Assembly: GCF_020731415.2 (NCBI RefSeq)
Contig: NZ_CP088273.1
Location: 1,741,001 to 1,805,000, forward strand
Reading direction: 5' to 3'
Origin: Phyllobacterium sp. T1293
GTDB taxonomy: Bacteria > Pseudomonadota > Alphaproteobacteria > Rhizobiales > Rhizobiaceae
DNA length: 64,000 nt
Below, one piece after another: positions 36,052-43,965 of this stretch; the first letter of the stretch is position 1; each line of letters begins with the position of its first letter. Position numbers and translations under genes: made by a program. The notes under the pieces were generated by a model that worked only from the letters and a program-made list of their open reading frames with translations, was not told where the DNA came from and ran no database searches.

Positions 36052-36642
36052 CAGGCTGAGGGCGATCCCGGCCATCACAAGGCCGATAAGGACGTCAAGC
36101 ACGCGCCATGCGGCCGGCTTTGCAAAAACCGGCTGCAACAGTCTCGCGCCATAACCGAGACCAAAGAACCAGACGAACGAAGCAACCGCAGCGCCACCAC
36201 CGTAAGCCGCGCGATTGACACCTTCGAAACGCGCCGACAGGCCGCCAAGCAGCACCACCGTATCGAGATAAACATGCGGATTGAGGAATGTCAGCGCCAG
36301 AACCGTGGCTATTGCGGTTTTCAAAGACCCCTCACCTGCCTTTGCCGCCTGCATGGCCTCGGGCTTGAGCGCACGGCGAAACGCCACGGATGCATACCAG
36401 AACAGAAATGCGGCACCACCCAGCGTGACAAACGAGATCAACTTGGGTGACTGGGCGATAAGTGTGCCAAGTCCGGCCACGCCAGCGGTGATCAGCAGCG
36501 CATCGGATAGGGCGCAGATCAGGCTGAGAATGAAAACATGCTGCTGCAAAAGCCCCTGACGCAGAATGAAGGCATTCTGTGCGCCAATGGCGATAATCAA
36601 TGAGGCACCGAGAAGGAAACCGGACAGAGCGGCGGAAAACAT
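36028..36642 (-). CDS. LysE/ArgO family amino acid exporter
   Basis: A 204-residue LysE superfamily protein with about six membrane segments. The N-terminus FLLGASLIIAIGAQNAFILRQG carries the conserved IGAQNAF-L-Q motif of LysE/ArgO exporters of basic amino acids. LNPHVYLDTVVLLGG is the second family hallmark. It is probably a monocistronic gene. The exact amino acid cannot be told. Confidence 0.92.
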   Translation of the reverse strand: MFSAALSGFLLGASLIIAIGAQNAFILRQGLLQQHVFILSLICALSDALLITAGVAGLGTLIAQSPKLISFVTLGGAAFLFWYASVAFRRALKPEAMQAAKAGEGSLKTAIATVLALTFLNPHVYLDTVVLLGGLSARFEGVNRAAYGGGAAVASFVWFFGLGYGARLLQPVFAKPAAWRVLDVLIGLVMAGIALSLLVRFLHG

Positions 36643-36683
36643 TGGGAAAATCCTGAAATTGAAGAAAGCTTGAAACAGGTGGA

Positions 36684-37448
36684 TCAGAAGAGCTTCATCT
36701 GATCATCAGACTCTGGCGGCTTCTGCCGCGCCGGTTTTTTGATCTCCGCCATCCCCTCGACAGCCCGCTCCAGAATATCCGGCCCCATATTGGCAACCTT
36801 GTTCACTCTATCGGAAACAGGGATGGCTTCAAAGAAATCCGCCTGCGCAGGTTTCATAAGATCGGCAACGTGGCGCGGTTCCTGCGTCTTGCAATCGAGC
36901 CAGCGGCTGAAATCCTTGGGCTCGATGACAACAGGCATACGGTCATGGATGGGGCGCAGGGTTTCATTGGCGCTGGTGGTCAGGATTGCGCCCGTATCCA
37001 TTTCCGAACCTTCCGCATTGGCCCATGGCTCGTAAAGTCCGGCGAAGGCGATGACACCGCCATGTTTGGGCCTGATCCAGAAGGCCTGCGATTTCTTGTT
37101 GCCATCGCGGCGCCACTCAAAGAACCCCGAGGCTGGGATCAGCGCGCGGCGATGGCGCATGGCGGCGCGAAACGACGCCTTATCGATCGCTGTTTCCGAA
37201 CGGGCATTGATCATCAGCGGATAGTTGGCAGTATCCTTGACCCAGCCCGGAATGAACCCCCAGCGCACCAGCAGCGCGCGCCGATCCGGCCTGTTGCTGC
37301 CGGGCGGTGGCGTTTCGCCGGAAACAATCATCAGCACCGGCTGTGTCGGCGCAATGTTATAGCGGGCGGGAAATGCCTCCACATCCATCGTGCCCATCAG
37401 GGCTTCAATCTCTTCCGGGGTTCCGAGGAGGGCAAAACGTCCACACAT
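36684..37448 (-). CDS. SRAP (SOS response-associated peptidase) family protein
   Basis: A 254-residue SRAP/YedK/HMCES protein. These proteins protect abasic sites in single-stranded DNA by covalent linkage through Cys2. The sequence begins MCGRFALLG, giving Cys2 after Met removal, and has PARYNIAPTQPV, NARSETAIDKASFRAAMRHR and IPASGFFEW (with the conserved Asn and Glu). IHDRMPVVIE supplies the conserved His. The C-terminus is Lys/Pro-rich. It is divergent from the repeat region at 37.5 kb. Confidence 0.94.
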   Translation of the reverse strand: MCGRFALLGTPEEIEALMGTMDVEAFPARYNIAPTQPVLMIVSGETPPPGSNRPDRRALLVRWGFIPGWVKDTANYPLMINARSETAIDKASFRAAMRHRRALIPASGFFEWRRDGNKKSQAFWIRPKHGGVIAFAGLYEPWANAEGSEMDTGAILTTSANETLRPIHDRMPVVIEPKDFSRWLDCKTQEPRHVADLMKPAQADFFEAIPVSDRVNKVANMGPDILERAVEGMAEIKKPARQKPPESDDQMKLF

Positions 37449-37534
37449 GCAATGAAAGCCTATTTGAATTGGAATGGTGATCTTCCGGTTTTTCCATGCC
37501 GGGTCAAGGTGGATACAATTAATCTATATGATGT

Positions 37535-37810
37535 GTGGTTCGTGGTTCGACAAGCTCACCATGAGGGAGAGTGAGGATGCAATTCCAATTGCAAAGATTG
37601 CATTGCAAAGGTTGCAGAACTTGACTCCCCTTGCCCCCCACCTCTCTCCGTCATCCTCAGTCCTCGGGTTTAACCCGAGGACTGAGGATGACGGGAACAG
37701 ATGGGGGTGATGCGGGAACAGGTGGAGGTGGAGAGTCAAGTTCTGCAATCTTTGCGATTATCATTGCATCACCCCTCTCCCTCATGGTGAGCTTGTCGAA
37801 CCACGAACCA
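37535..37810. repeat. Composite element: B arms enclosing a collapsed A palindrome
   Basis: The left arm is GTGGTTCGTGGTTCGACAAG (37535) and the right arm CATGGTGAGCTTGTCGAACC (to 37810). The core (37648-37694) is a perfect 47-bp palindrome with no spacer, CCGTCATCCTCAG at left and CTGAGGATGACGG at right. It fills most of the 413-base gap 37449-37861 between the SRAP gene and the NUDIX gene; no gene is seen there. Confidence 0.88.
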
Positions 37811-37861
37811 CACCATCCGCCCACCCTTGTCAAAAACCCTCTCCCGGCATACCCCTAACCC

Positions 37862-38293
37862 ATGGCACAGATCCCCCTCTCCCCGACTGTTGATGGTGTT
37901 TCGGCGGTTTGCATCCGCAACGAAGCGTTCCTTCTGGTCGAACGCGGGCGTGAACCCTCCAAGGGCTGGCTGGCCTTTCCCGGCGGACGGCGCGAGGAGG
38001 GAGAAGCACCTGACGCAGCGGCCATTCGTGAACTGTTCGAAGAAACCGGCATAATCGCGACCAAGGTTTCCTATCTCGATACTGTCGTCTTTGATTATTC
38101 AACGCCCGAATTTCCTGCACCAAAAGCCTATCATCTGGCGGTCTTTCTGGCCCACGATCCCGTGGGTGAAGCGGTTGCAGCCGATGATGCCGCCGCGGTT
38201 CACTGGTTGAAATTCGAGGAAATGGCGGCTTTTGACGTTACGCCAAGCGTGCTTGACATGGCTGATACATTAACCCGAAACTTTAAAAGTTGA
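37862..38293 (+). CDS. NUDIX hydrolase
   Basis: A 143-residue NUDIX protein with an intact NUDIX box at residues 42-64 (GRREEGEAPDAAAIRELFEE, then TGI). NUDIX enzymes cleave nucleoside diphosphates linked to another group. The sequence WLAFPGGRREEGE is close to ADP-ribose pyrophosphatase and MutT-like members. The substrate is unknown. It begins about 50 bases after a composite repeat. Confidence 0.93.
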   Translation: MAQIPLSPTVDGVSAVCIRNEAFLLVERGREPSKGWLAFPGGRREEGEAPDAAAIRELFEETGIIATKVSYLDTVVFDYSTPEFPAPKAYHLAVFLAHDPVGEAVAADDAAAVHWLKFEEMAAFDVTPSVLDMADTLTRNFKS

Positions 38294-38377
38294 GGGTTGC
38301 CGCCTATTGCGCCTTGAAGACGCCTTGCTTTCCAGTCACAACCATCAACGGGGAATCCACCACCATAGGGTTAATAC

Positions 38378-38746
38378 GTGCGCTGCAGAGCATTGATATC
38401 AGCATTTCTGTTGGCAATCGCCACCGCAGTGCCCGCCTATGCGGTTGACCCCTTGTATGAAACAAAACTGATCCGTCTGGCTGAGGTGCTGGGCTCGATT
38501 CACTCACTGCGCAACCTGTGCGGCGAAAAGAGCAGCCAATGGCGCGACCGGATGGATTCGCTGCTGGCGGCGGAGAATCCGGACCCTACCCGGAAGGCGC
38601 GGCTGATTGCCAGTTTCAACCGAGGCTACCGGACTTTTACCGAGACCTATACGACGTGTACGAGCCAGGCGATTGCGGCGATTGACCGCTACCAGACCGA
38701 GGGAGAAAGGCTTTCTTCGGAGATCATATCGGGCTATGGAAATTAA
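38378..38746 (+). CDS. TIGR02301 family exported protein
   Basis: A 122-residue protein beginning at a GTG. It has a signal peptide (ALISAFLLAIATAVPAYA), and the mature part contains LAEVLGSIHSLRNLCGEKSSQWRDRM, then FNRGYRTFTETYTTCTSQAI. This matches the TIGR02301 family of Hyphomicrobiales, whose function is unknown. Two cysteines in the mature part may form a disulfide. A plus-strand series of small proteins follows. Confidence 0.8.
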   Translation: MRCRALISAFLLAIATAVPAYAVDPLYETKLIRLAEVLGSIHSLRNLCGEKSSQWRDRMDSLLAAENPDPTRKARLIASFNRGYRTFTETYTTCTSQAIAAIDRYQTEGERLSSEIISGYGN

Positions 38747-38849
38747 CCAGGCTTTAACTGTTGAAGCCAATGGACCGCATTTTAAGCAAAACTTATGGTA
38801 TTGTTTAGCGGCAGTGTAAGAATTGGTTTCGGCCAAGGATGGTATAATC

Positions 38850-39107
38850 ATGAACATGACATCGGCAGACCTTGATAAGCTGGTTGCAGAAGAAAAAAAG
38901 CTGGTTGCGATCGAATATCAGAATGAAGTCTGGGCAGATGGCACGCTTGAAGGTATCGAGCCCGAGATTATGGCCGAAGCTGCTTTTGCGACCGCATTGA
39001 CCGAATTGATCCGTGATAACGGGGAAGTGTCCGCATTGGCCTTGCTTGAGGTGCTGCGTGAACGTATTTCTGCAGGCGAGTTCTCATCGAATCGCATTCT
39101 GCAATAA
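38850..39107 (+). CDS. Small hypothetical protein (85 aa)
   Basis: An 85-residue acidic protein (MNMTSADLDKLVAEEKKLVA). It looks helical, with no signal peptide or membrane segment. AAGGATGG lies about 8 bases before the ATG at 38850, which decides this start over an upstream in-frame one. A hairpin (39111-39135) follows directly. I do not recognise the family. Confidence 0.7.
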   Translation: MNMTSADLDKLVAEEKKLVAIEYQNEVWADGTLEGIEPEIMAEAAFATALTELIRDNGEVSALALLEVLRERISAGEFSSNRILQ

Positions 39108-39110
39108 TTC

Positions 39111-39135
39111 AGAGCATTCCTGTCACGAATGCTCT
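39111..39135 (+). terminator. Hairpin after the 85-aa gene
   Basis: AGAGCATTC pairs with GAATGCTCT (9 bp) around a 7-base loop, 3 bases after the stop at 39107. There is no T-run. Confidence 0.6.
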
Positions 39136-39153
39136 AACTCGGGGTGATCCTGT

Positions 39154-40005
39154 ATGCTCGACAAGCTCGCTTCCGTCTCTGTGATAGCCAGAACAGGTTT
39201 TCTAGCTGCAACTCTCTGCGCTTGCGCTGTTCCTGCCTATGCAGCGGGTTTTGATAAACCTGTGCTGCTGGCACTGAGCGAGATCAAGAAGGAAGAGCCG
39301 CCCAAGGCTGCCGAAACAGCACCGGCAAAGCCTGATGAAAAAGCGCCCGCTGGAGCAACGCCGCCTGCGCCCCCTCCACCCGCTTCCGACACCAAGCCTG
39401 CGACAACACCGGAAAAACCCGCAACCCCAGCCGCGACGCCTGACAAAAAGGCGCCGGAGGCACCTGCCGCCAAGGAAGGCGATGCAGCGGGAACCCGGGA
39501 CAATCTGGCACTGCCGAATGTGCCCGAGGGCTCTGCGCCTCCGCATGTGGAATATGACGTCACCAAGCTGCCCTTCCCTGTGCAGAAGATGCGCGAGTTG
39601 ATCCTTACAGCCGCCAAATCCGGCTCTCTGGAAGCTTTGCGCCCGCTGATCGGCTCTGGCGATGACGTTACCCAGCTTTCACTCGCCGATGTTGACGGCG
39701 ACCCGATTGCCTATCTGAAAAGCCTTGCTGGCGACACGGATGGTCAGGAAATCCTTGCCATTGCGGTCGATATTCTGAATTCGGGCTATGTGCATCTCGA
39801 CGCAGGCACGCCCGATGAGCTTTACGTGTGGCCCTATTTCTTCGCCTATCCACTCGACAAGCTCGATGCCAAACAGCGTGTGGAACTCTTCCAGATCGTC
39901 ACCGCTGGCGATTATGATGAGATGAAGCAGTTCGGCACTTATGTGTTTTACCGCTTGGGCATTACGCCGAAAGGCCGCTGGCGCTTCTTCGTCAATGGCG
40001 ACTAG
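39154..40005 (+). CDS. Exported proline/alanine-rich protein, function unknown
   Basis: A 283-residue protein with a signal peptide ending near AVPAYAAG. A low-complexity K/P/A/E-rich linker at about 45-115 (PAPPPPASDTKPATTPEKPA) is followed by a folded C-terminal domain. That domain starts PHVEYDVTKLPFPVQKMREL and includes YVWPYFFAYPLDKLD and ends RLGITPKGRWRFFVNGD. It looks like a periplasmic domain tethered by a flexible linker. The stop overlaps the stop of the AraC gene on the other strand (CTAG at 40002-40005). The C-terminal domain resembles hypothetical proteins of Hyphomicrobiales; I cannot assign a function. Confidence 0.75.
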   Translation: MLDKLASVSVIARTGFLAATLCACAVPAYAAGFDKPVLLALSEIKKEEPPKAAETAPAKPDEKAPAGATPPAPPPPASDTKPATTPEKPATPAATPDKKAPEAPAAKEGDAAGTRDNLALPNVPEGSAPPHVEYDVTKLPFPVQKMRELILTAAKSGSLEALRPLIGSGDDVTQLSLADVDGDPIAYLKSLAGDTDGQEILAIAVDILNSGYVHLDAGTPDELYVWPYFFAYPLDKLDAKQRVELFQIVTAGDYDEMKQFGTYVFYRLGITPKGRWRFFVNGD

Positions 40006-40781
40006 AGAATGCTAGTCTCAAAATAGCGCGTGGGCGTGACGCCAAACACGCGGCGGAACATCGCGATAAACGCGCTTATATTGTTGTACCCGACATCCAG
40101 TGCAATTGTTGTGACCGCCTCTCCGGCGGCCAGCAATTCCAATGCCCGCATCAATCGCGCGCGCTGACGCCACTCCGTAAACGTAAATCCCGTCTCGACA
40201 ACGAATTTTCGCGTCATTGTGCGGGCGGGGATACCAGCCCATTCGGCCCATTCTTCCGCCTTTCGCTCATCAAGCAGATTGTCGGCGAAGGCTTGCGCAA
40301 TGCGCAGAAGCCTCGCATCCCTCGGCAGCGGCAGGCCGAGATTCTCGTGCGGCAGGCTGGCAATCTCATCGAGAATGACCCGGGCAATGCGCCCCTGCAC
40401 AAGGTTGAGTTCGTCGCCCTTCCAGCTTGCCGCCCGATTGACTGCCTCGCGCAGCAGCCCGGAACTGCGCAATGTGCAGGGAAATGTGGGCAACGCGGCA
40501 CATTCAGGCTCCGCCACATAGACACTCCAGCCAAAATAAGGACCGTGCGAACGCAGCGAGTGCTCATGATGCGGCGGTATCCACACCGCATGAATGGCGG
40601 GGACGACCCATTGTCCCCGCTCCGTTCCAACTGTCAGCAAGCCGGTGCTGGCCCCGAGCAACTGCCCGCGCGCATGTGCATGAAAGCCAACAAAGCGCGG
40701 AATATCCTCCTCCTGCTTACCCGCGATGATGATTGGCCCTTGGGAAGACCCGGCACGATCAGGCGTGATGAAATAGCTCAT
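40002..40781 (-). CDS. AraC family transcriptional regulator
   Basis: A 259-residue regulator with an N-terminal cupin-type sensor domain (RGQWVVPAIHAVWIPPHHEH) and a C-terminal double helix-turn-helix (EEWAEWAGIPARTMTRKF, then TTIALDVGYNNISAFIAMFR). This class typically regulates a divergent gene. Here the divergent neighbours are two small proteins of unknown function from 40877. I chose MSYFITPD (ATG at 40781); a longer frame to 40865 would leave only 11 bases before the divergent gene. Confidence 0.88.
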   Translation of the reverse strand: MSYFITPDRAGSSQGPIIIAGKQEEDIPRFVGFHAHARGQLLGASTGLLTVGTERGQWVVPAIHAVWIPPHHEHSLRSHGPYFGWSVYVAEPECAALPTFPCTLRSSGLLREAVNRAASWKGDELNLVQGRIARVILDEIASLPHENLGLPLPRDARLLRIAQAFADNLLDERKAEEWAEWAGIPARTMTRKFVVETGFTFTEWRQRARLMRALELLAAGEAVTTIALDVGYNNISAFIAMFRRVFGVTPTRYFETSIL

Positions 40782-40876
40782 TTTGGCCTCAACACCGTAT
40801 TGAATGGCACTGATACGATAGCAGCGCCAATCCTGTTTGGATAGTTTGATCGCATTACATTCCAAAGGAGATGAAT

Positions 40877-41131
40877 ATGCGTGCGCAGGACCTTTTACCC
40901 GATGATATCAATCTGCTTCACTTCAACGATGTACCCGTGCGCAAAGGCACGGTCGGCGCATTCCTCGCCAACGCCCGGCTCTGGCTCAATCCGGCCGCCC
41001 CACAGGAAGAGCGTGACGCGGCAGAAAAAGACATTATCGAAGCCCTGCCCGCTCTGCAGGCGCTGGGGGTGTTCGAATTCATGTCCATTCGCAACCCGCA
41101 GCTTAGCGAACTCGTCGTCACCCATCTCTGA
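40877..41131 (+). CDS. Small hypothetical protein (84 aa), divergent from AraC regulator
   Basis: An 84-residue protein (MRAQDLLPDDINLLHFNDVP) ending RNPQLSELVVTHL, with no membrane or signal segment. AAAGGAG lies exactly 6 bases before the ATG at 40877. It is divergent from the AraC gene and 45 bases before the next gene on the same strand. I do not recognise it. Confidence 0.75.
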   Translation: MRAQDLLPDDINLLHFNDVPVRKGTVGAFLANARLWLNPAAPQEERDAAEKDIIEALPALQALGVFEFMSIRNPQLSELVVTHL

Positions 41132-41176
41132 TCCATACGGGCGGACTGCCGCTCGTTTTCCATCATGGAGACCGTC

Positions 41177-41569
41177 ATGCTCATTGATCTCAAGGAATTT
41201 CCGCTTGTTTATATGCGCGCAGATCAGGACAGCGGCGAAAGTCCTGAAGCGCAGATCAAGGCGCTGTTTGCCCGCGGCGAGCGTTTCGTCATGATTGCCG
41301 ATCATTCGCCTGAACATCATCAGGAAGAACCGCATGAACAGCGCAAGGAACGCGCGCAGGTTCTCAAGCGGTTCCGCGACCAGCTCAAACGCTGGTGCGC
41401 CGGGGCCATCGTCATCGAGAATGGCGGGCCCATATCCAAGCCGATCAAACTGGCAGCACAGGCCTTCGGCAATGCCTTTGGCGTTTCCTTCGCCTTTGTC
41501 AAAGACGATGAAACGGCGCGAAAAATCGCGCGGCGCATCCTCGTGCCGCAGGCTTTTCCACTTGGCTGA
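41177..41569 (+). CDS. Hypothetical protein (130 aa), function unknown
   Basis: A 130-residue soluble protein beginning MLIDLKEFPLVYMRADQDSG. Its middle is rich in His, Glu and Arg (DHSPEHHQEEPHEQRKERAQ), which could bind metal. GGAGA lies 6 bases before the ATG at 41177. The end is 28 bases before an ECF41-type promoter (41598), so it is not part of that transcript. Its putative regulator is the AraC protein at 40002-40781. I do not recognise the family. Confidence 0.75.
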   Translation: MLIDLKEFPLVYMRADQDSGESPEAQIKALFARGERFVMIADHSPEHHQEEPHEQRKERAQVLKRFRDQLKRWCAGAIVIENGGPISKPIKLAAQAFGNAFGVSFAFVKDDETARKIARRILVPQAFPLG

Positions 41570-41597
41570 AAAAGAATTTAAAAATTTTCAAGGACGA

Positions 41598-41624
41598 TGT
41601 CACATCGGGCTTTCCTATCTCGTC
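41598..41624 (+). promoter_or_regulatory. ECF41-type promoter
   Basis: TGTCACA at 41598-41604 and CGTC at 41621-41624 are 16 bases apart. From family knowledge, this is the promoter pattern associated with ECF41 sigma factors. It lies 41 bases before the start of the carboxymuconolactone decarboxylase gene, whose overlapping neighbour is an ECF41-like sigma factor. Confidence 0.8.
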
Positions 41625-41664
41625 TTGAGTGCAGGCAACTGAATGCCAAACAAGGAGACTGATG

Positions 41665-42120
41665 ATGAAAGCCCGATTGAACCCTTATAACTACCCCGTC
41701 ATGAAGCCGATGCTTGCCATGGAAGAAACAGTTGTGAAGAGCGGGCTGGAACACAGCCTGATTGAACTCGTCAAGATGCGGGCTTCCCAGATCAACCATT
41801 GCGCCTTCTGCATCGACATGCATTCCAAGGATGCAATCAAGAATGGCGAGACCACCCAGCGCCTGTTCCTGCTTGATGCCTGGCGGGAATCGCCGCTTTA
41901 TAGTGACCGCGAGCGCGCTGCTCTCGGCTGGACCGAGGCCCTGACGCTCGTCGCCCAGACCAACGCACCTGATAGTGACTTTGAGGCTCTCAAGCCGCAT
42001 TTCACCGAGGAGGAGATAGTCAAGCTTACCATGCTGATCGTGACCATCAACGCATGGAACCGGATCTCTGTCGGGTTCCGCTCTGTCCATCCGGTAGACA
42101 AATCCCGTGTCCCAGCCTGA
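41665..42120 (+). CDS. Carboxymuconolactone decarboxylase (AhpD-like) family protein
   Basis: A 151-residue alkylhydroperoxidase-D-like protein. The redox motif CAFC (in NHCAFCIDMH) is the CxxC active site of AhpD-type peroxidase adaptors. RASQINHCAFC and EEIVKLTMLIVTINAWNRI are family signatures. I chose the second of two tandem ATGs (41665), with AGGAG 7 bases upstream. An ECF41-type promoter precedes it, and the sigma gene overlaps its end by 14 bases. ECF41 sigma factors usually adjoin such COE-type genes (carboxymuconolactone decarboxylase, oxidoreductase or epimerase). Confidence 0.92.
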   Translation: MKARLNPYNYPVMKPMLAMEETVVKSGLEHSLIELVKMRASQINHCAFCIDMHSKDAIKNGETTQRLFLLDAWRESPLYSDRERAALGWTEALTLVAQTNAPDSDFEALKPHFTEEEIVKLTMLIVTINAWNRISVGFRSVHPVDKSRVPA

Positions 42121-42973
42121 CGCTACGGAAACGTTTAATCGTCTGCGCCCTCGGCTGATCCGCATTGCCTATCGCATGCTCGGGTCAGTCGCGGAGGCGG
42201 AGGATATTGTGCAGGAAGGTTTCATTCGCTGGTATCAGGCCGACCGGTCGCAGGTGCGCAGCGAGGAGGCTTTCCTTGTACGCACCATATCGCGGCTTTG
42301 TCTCGATCATGTGAAATCCGCGCGTGTCCGCAGGGAAACCTATGTGGGGAGCTGGCTGCCGGAACCCATTTTCGATCCAAGCGAAGAAGAGGCTGACAGC
42401 GATATCACACTCACCCTGATGATGGCACTGGAGCGCCTCTCGCCGCTGGAACGTGCCGCCTTTCTGCTGCACGATGTTTTCGGTCAGGATTTCAATCAGG
42501 TTTCGGAAGCCATTGGCCGCGATCCTGCGACGTGCCGCCAGCTTGCCAGCCGCGCCCGCACCCATGTGCAGACGGCAAAGCCACGCTTTCCAGTCTCGCA
42601 CGAGCACGGCAAGGACATAGCCTCAGCCTTTTTCAACGCCTCGCGCAGCGGCGACACGCAGGCCCTGCAGGCACTACTTGCCGATGATGTGACGCTCTAC
42701 ACCGATGGCGGCGGCATTCGTCCCTCGGCCATCAACCCCGTTTACACGCTGGACAAGGTTTCACGCTTCTTCGCCGGTGTTTCCCGCCGCGAGGAATATC
42801 ATCAACCGCCGATTGTGCATCGCGGTTTGATCGATGGTCTACCGGGCTATGTCACGCGTGAGGCCGACGGCCTGTTGCAGACCACGGCGCTCGAAATCGA
42901 GGATGGAAAGATCAAGGCAATCTACATTGTGCGCAATCCGGAAAAGCTTGGGCATATCGCATTTGCGAATTGA
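42107..42973 (+). CDS. ECF41-type RNA polymerase sigma factor with SnoaL-like C-terminus
   Basis: A 288-residue ECF sigma factor beginning at GTG 42107. Region 2 (RIAYRMLGSVAEAEDIVQEG) and region 4 (PLERAAFLLHDVFGQDFNQV) are clear. A C-terminal extension has the ECF41 landmarks WLPEP (GSWLPEPIFD), a DGGG motif (TDGGGIRPS) and NPEKL near the end. In ECF41 this extension replaces an anti-sigma factor and controls activity. The DGGG motif is DGGGI here, where the consensus I recall is DGGGK or DGGGR. It overlaps the upstream gene by 14 bases. Confidence 0.92.
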   Translation: MSQPDATETFNRLRPRLIRIAYRMLGSVAEAEDIVQEGFIRWYQADRSQVRSEEAFLVRTISRLCLDHVKSARVRRETYVGSWLPEPIFDPSEEEADSDITLTLMMALERLSPLERAAFLLHDVFGQDFNQVSEAIGRDPATCRQLASRARTHVQTAKPRFPVSHEHGKDIASAFFNASRSGDTQALQALLADDVTLYTDGGGIRPSAINPVYTLDKVSRFFAGVSRREEYHQPPIVHRGLIDGLPGYVTREADGLLQTTALEIEDGKIKAIYIVRNPEKLGHIAFAN

Positions 42974-43068
42974 GGTGGACAGGCTCACCGGGAACAGGCA
43001 TCGATTGCTTGTGATGGGCGCGTATCCGCGGTGAGCAGTTTTCTTGCGTAGGCATTGCGATCCTAGAT

Positions 43069-43965
43069 TCATACGGCATCAACAACCGGTTGCTGCGACC
43101 TGACGCGCAAAACAGCGTCCGTCACAACACTCCCCACGAGCAATGAAGCGCCAACATAAAATCCCGGAGAGAGATACTCGCGCTCACCAAAGATCATCAG
43201 AGCCAGCGCAATCCCGTAGACGGCCTCGAGGTTGAGCGAAAGGGTAGCGGTGAAGGCGGACAGTTCTTTAATGCTTTGGACATACAAAGACATCGCAACC
43301 GCTGAGCAGACCAGGCCAAGAAAGATGACACCGAAATAATCGATGTTCGCCTTAAGAACCAGCCAATGAAACGAGCCACCCGACATAGGGTAGAGGGCGA
43401 AAACGACCAAGAACGCTCCGAGCATATGCATTTGCGTAACATAGGTGTTCGCGATGCCTTCCCGTGTCCGCGACGTCATGACCGAATAGACGGCGTCGAT
43501 TGCGCCCGCAGCCAAACCGATCAAGATGCCAAGCTGGTACTGGCTTTCGAACTTGAACATCGAACCTATACCGATAACCGACACCACGCCGAGCACGATT
43601 TGCGATGGCTTAATCGGAATTTTTTCAATGAACGGCTGCAAGACCGCCACAAAGATCGGCGCTGACGAAATACAAACAAGCGCAATCGACACGGTTGAGA
43701 CTTTAATCGCCGTGAAAAAACCCCACCAGTGCAGACCAATCATCATGCCCGTCAACACCATGTAAATTTTGTCACGGATCGAGGTCCCCCGCCCCGCATC
43801 TGCTATCTGGTTGAAAATGCTTAGCGCAACAGTTGCTATGAACGCCCGGTAGATGACGATCCCGGCAGGCGGGATCGTCATGAGGTTGGACGTGATGCCC
43901 GCGGCACCCCAACTCAGAAGCGCAAAATGCAGACCAGCGTAGTTCCAAAACTTGTTCTTGGACAT
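43069..43965 (-). CDS. DMT superfamily (EamA) transporter
   Basis: A 298-residue protein with about ten membrane segments in two EamA repeats. LSWGAAGITSNLMTIPPAG starts the first repeat and FAGVIFLGLVCSAVAMSLY-like sequence the second. The start is taken as MSKNKFWNYAGLHFALLSWG (43965). The substrate is unknown. It is followed upstream (43966-44407) by an AT-rich gap with no gene. Confidence 0.85.
   Translation of the reverse strand: MSKNKFWNYAGLHFALLSWGAAGITSNLMTIPPAGIVIYRAFIATVALSIFNQIADAGRGTSIRDKIYMVLTGMMIGLHWWGFFTAIKVSTVSIALVCISSAPIFVAVLQPFIEKIPIKPSQIVLGVVSVIGIGSMFKFESQYQLGILIGLAAGAIDAVYSVMTSRTREGIANTYVTQMHMLGAFLVVFALYPMSGGSFHWLVLKANIDYFGVIFLGLVCSAVAMSLYVQSIKELSAFTATLSLNLEAVYGIALALMIFGEREYLSPGFYVGASLLVGSVVTDAVLRVRSQQPVVDAV

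Noticed and set aside
6608..37694. A-type palindromes as ordinary rho-independent terminators
   Set aside because: They lack T-runs, some lie upstream rather than downstream of genes (6.6 kb), and they share long sequence identity, so a repeat family explains them better, though they may still affect mRNA ends.
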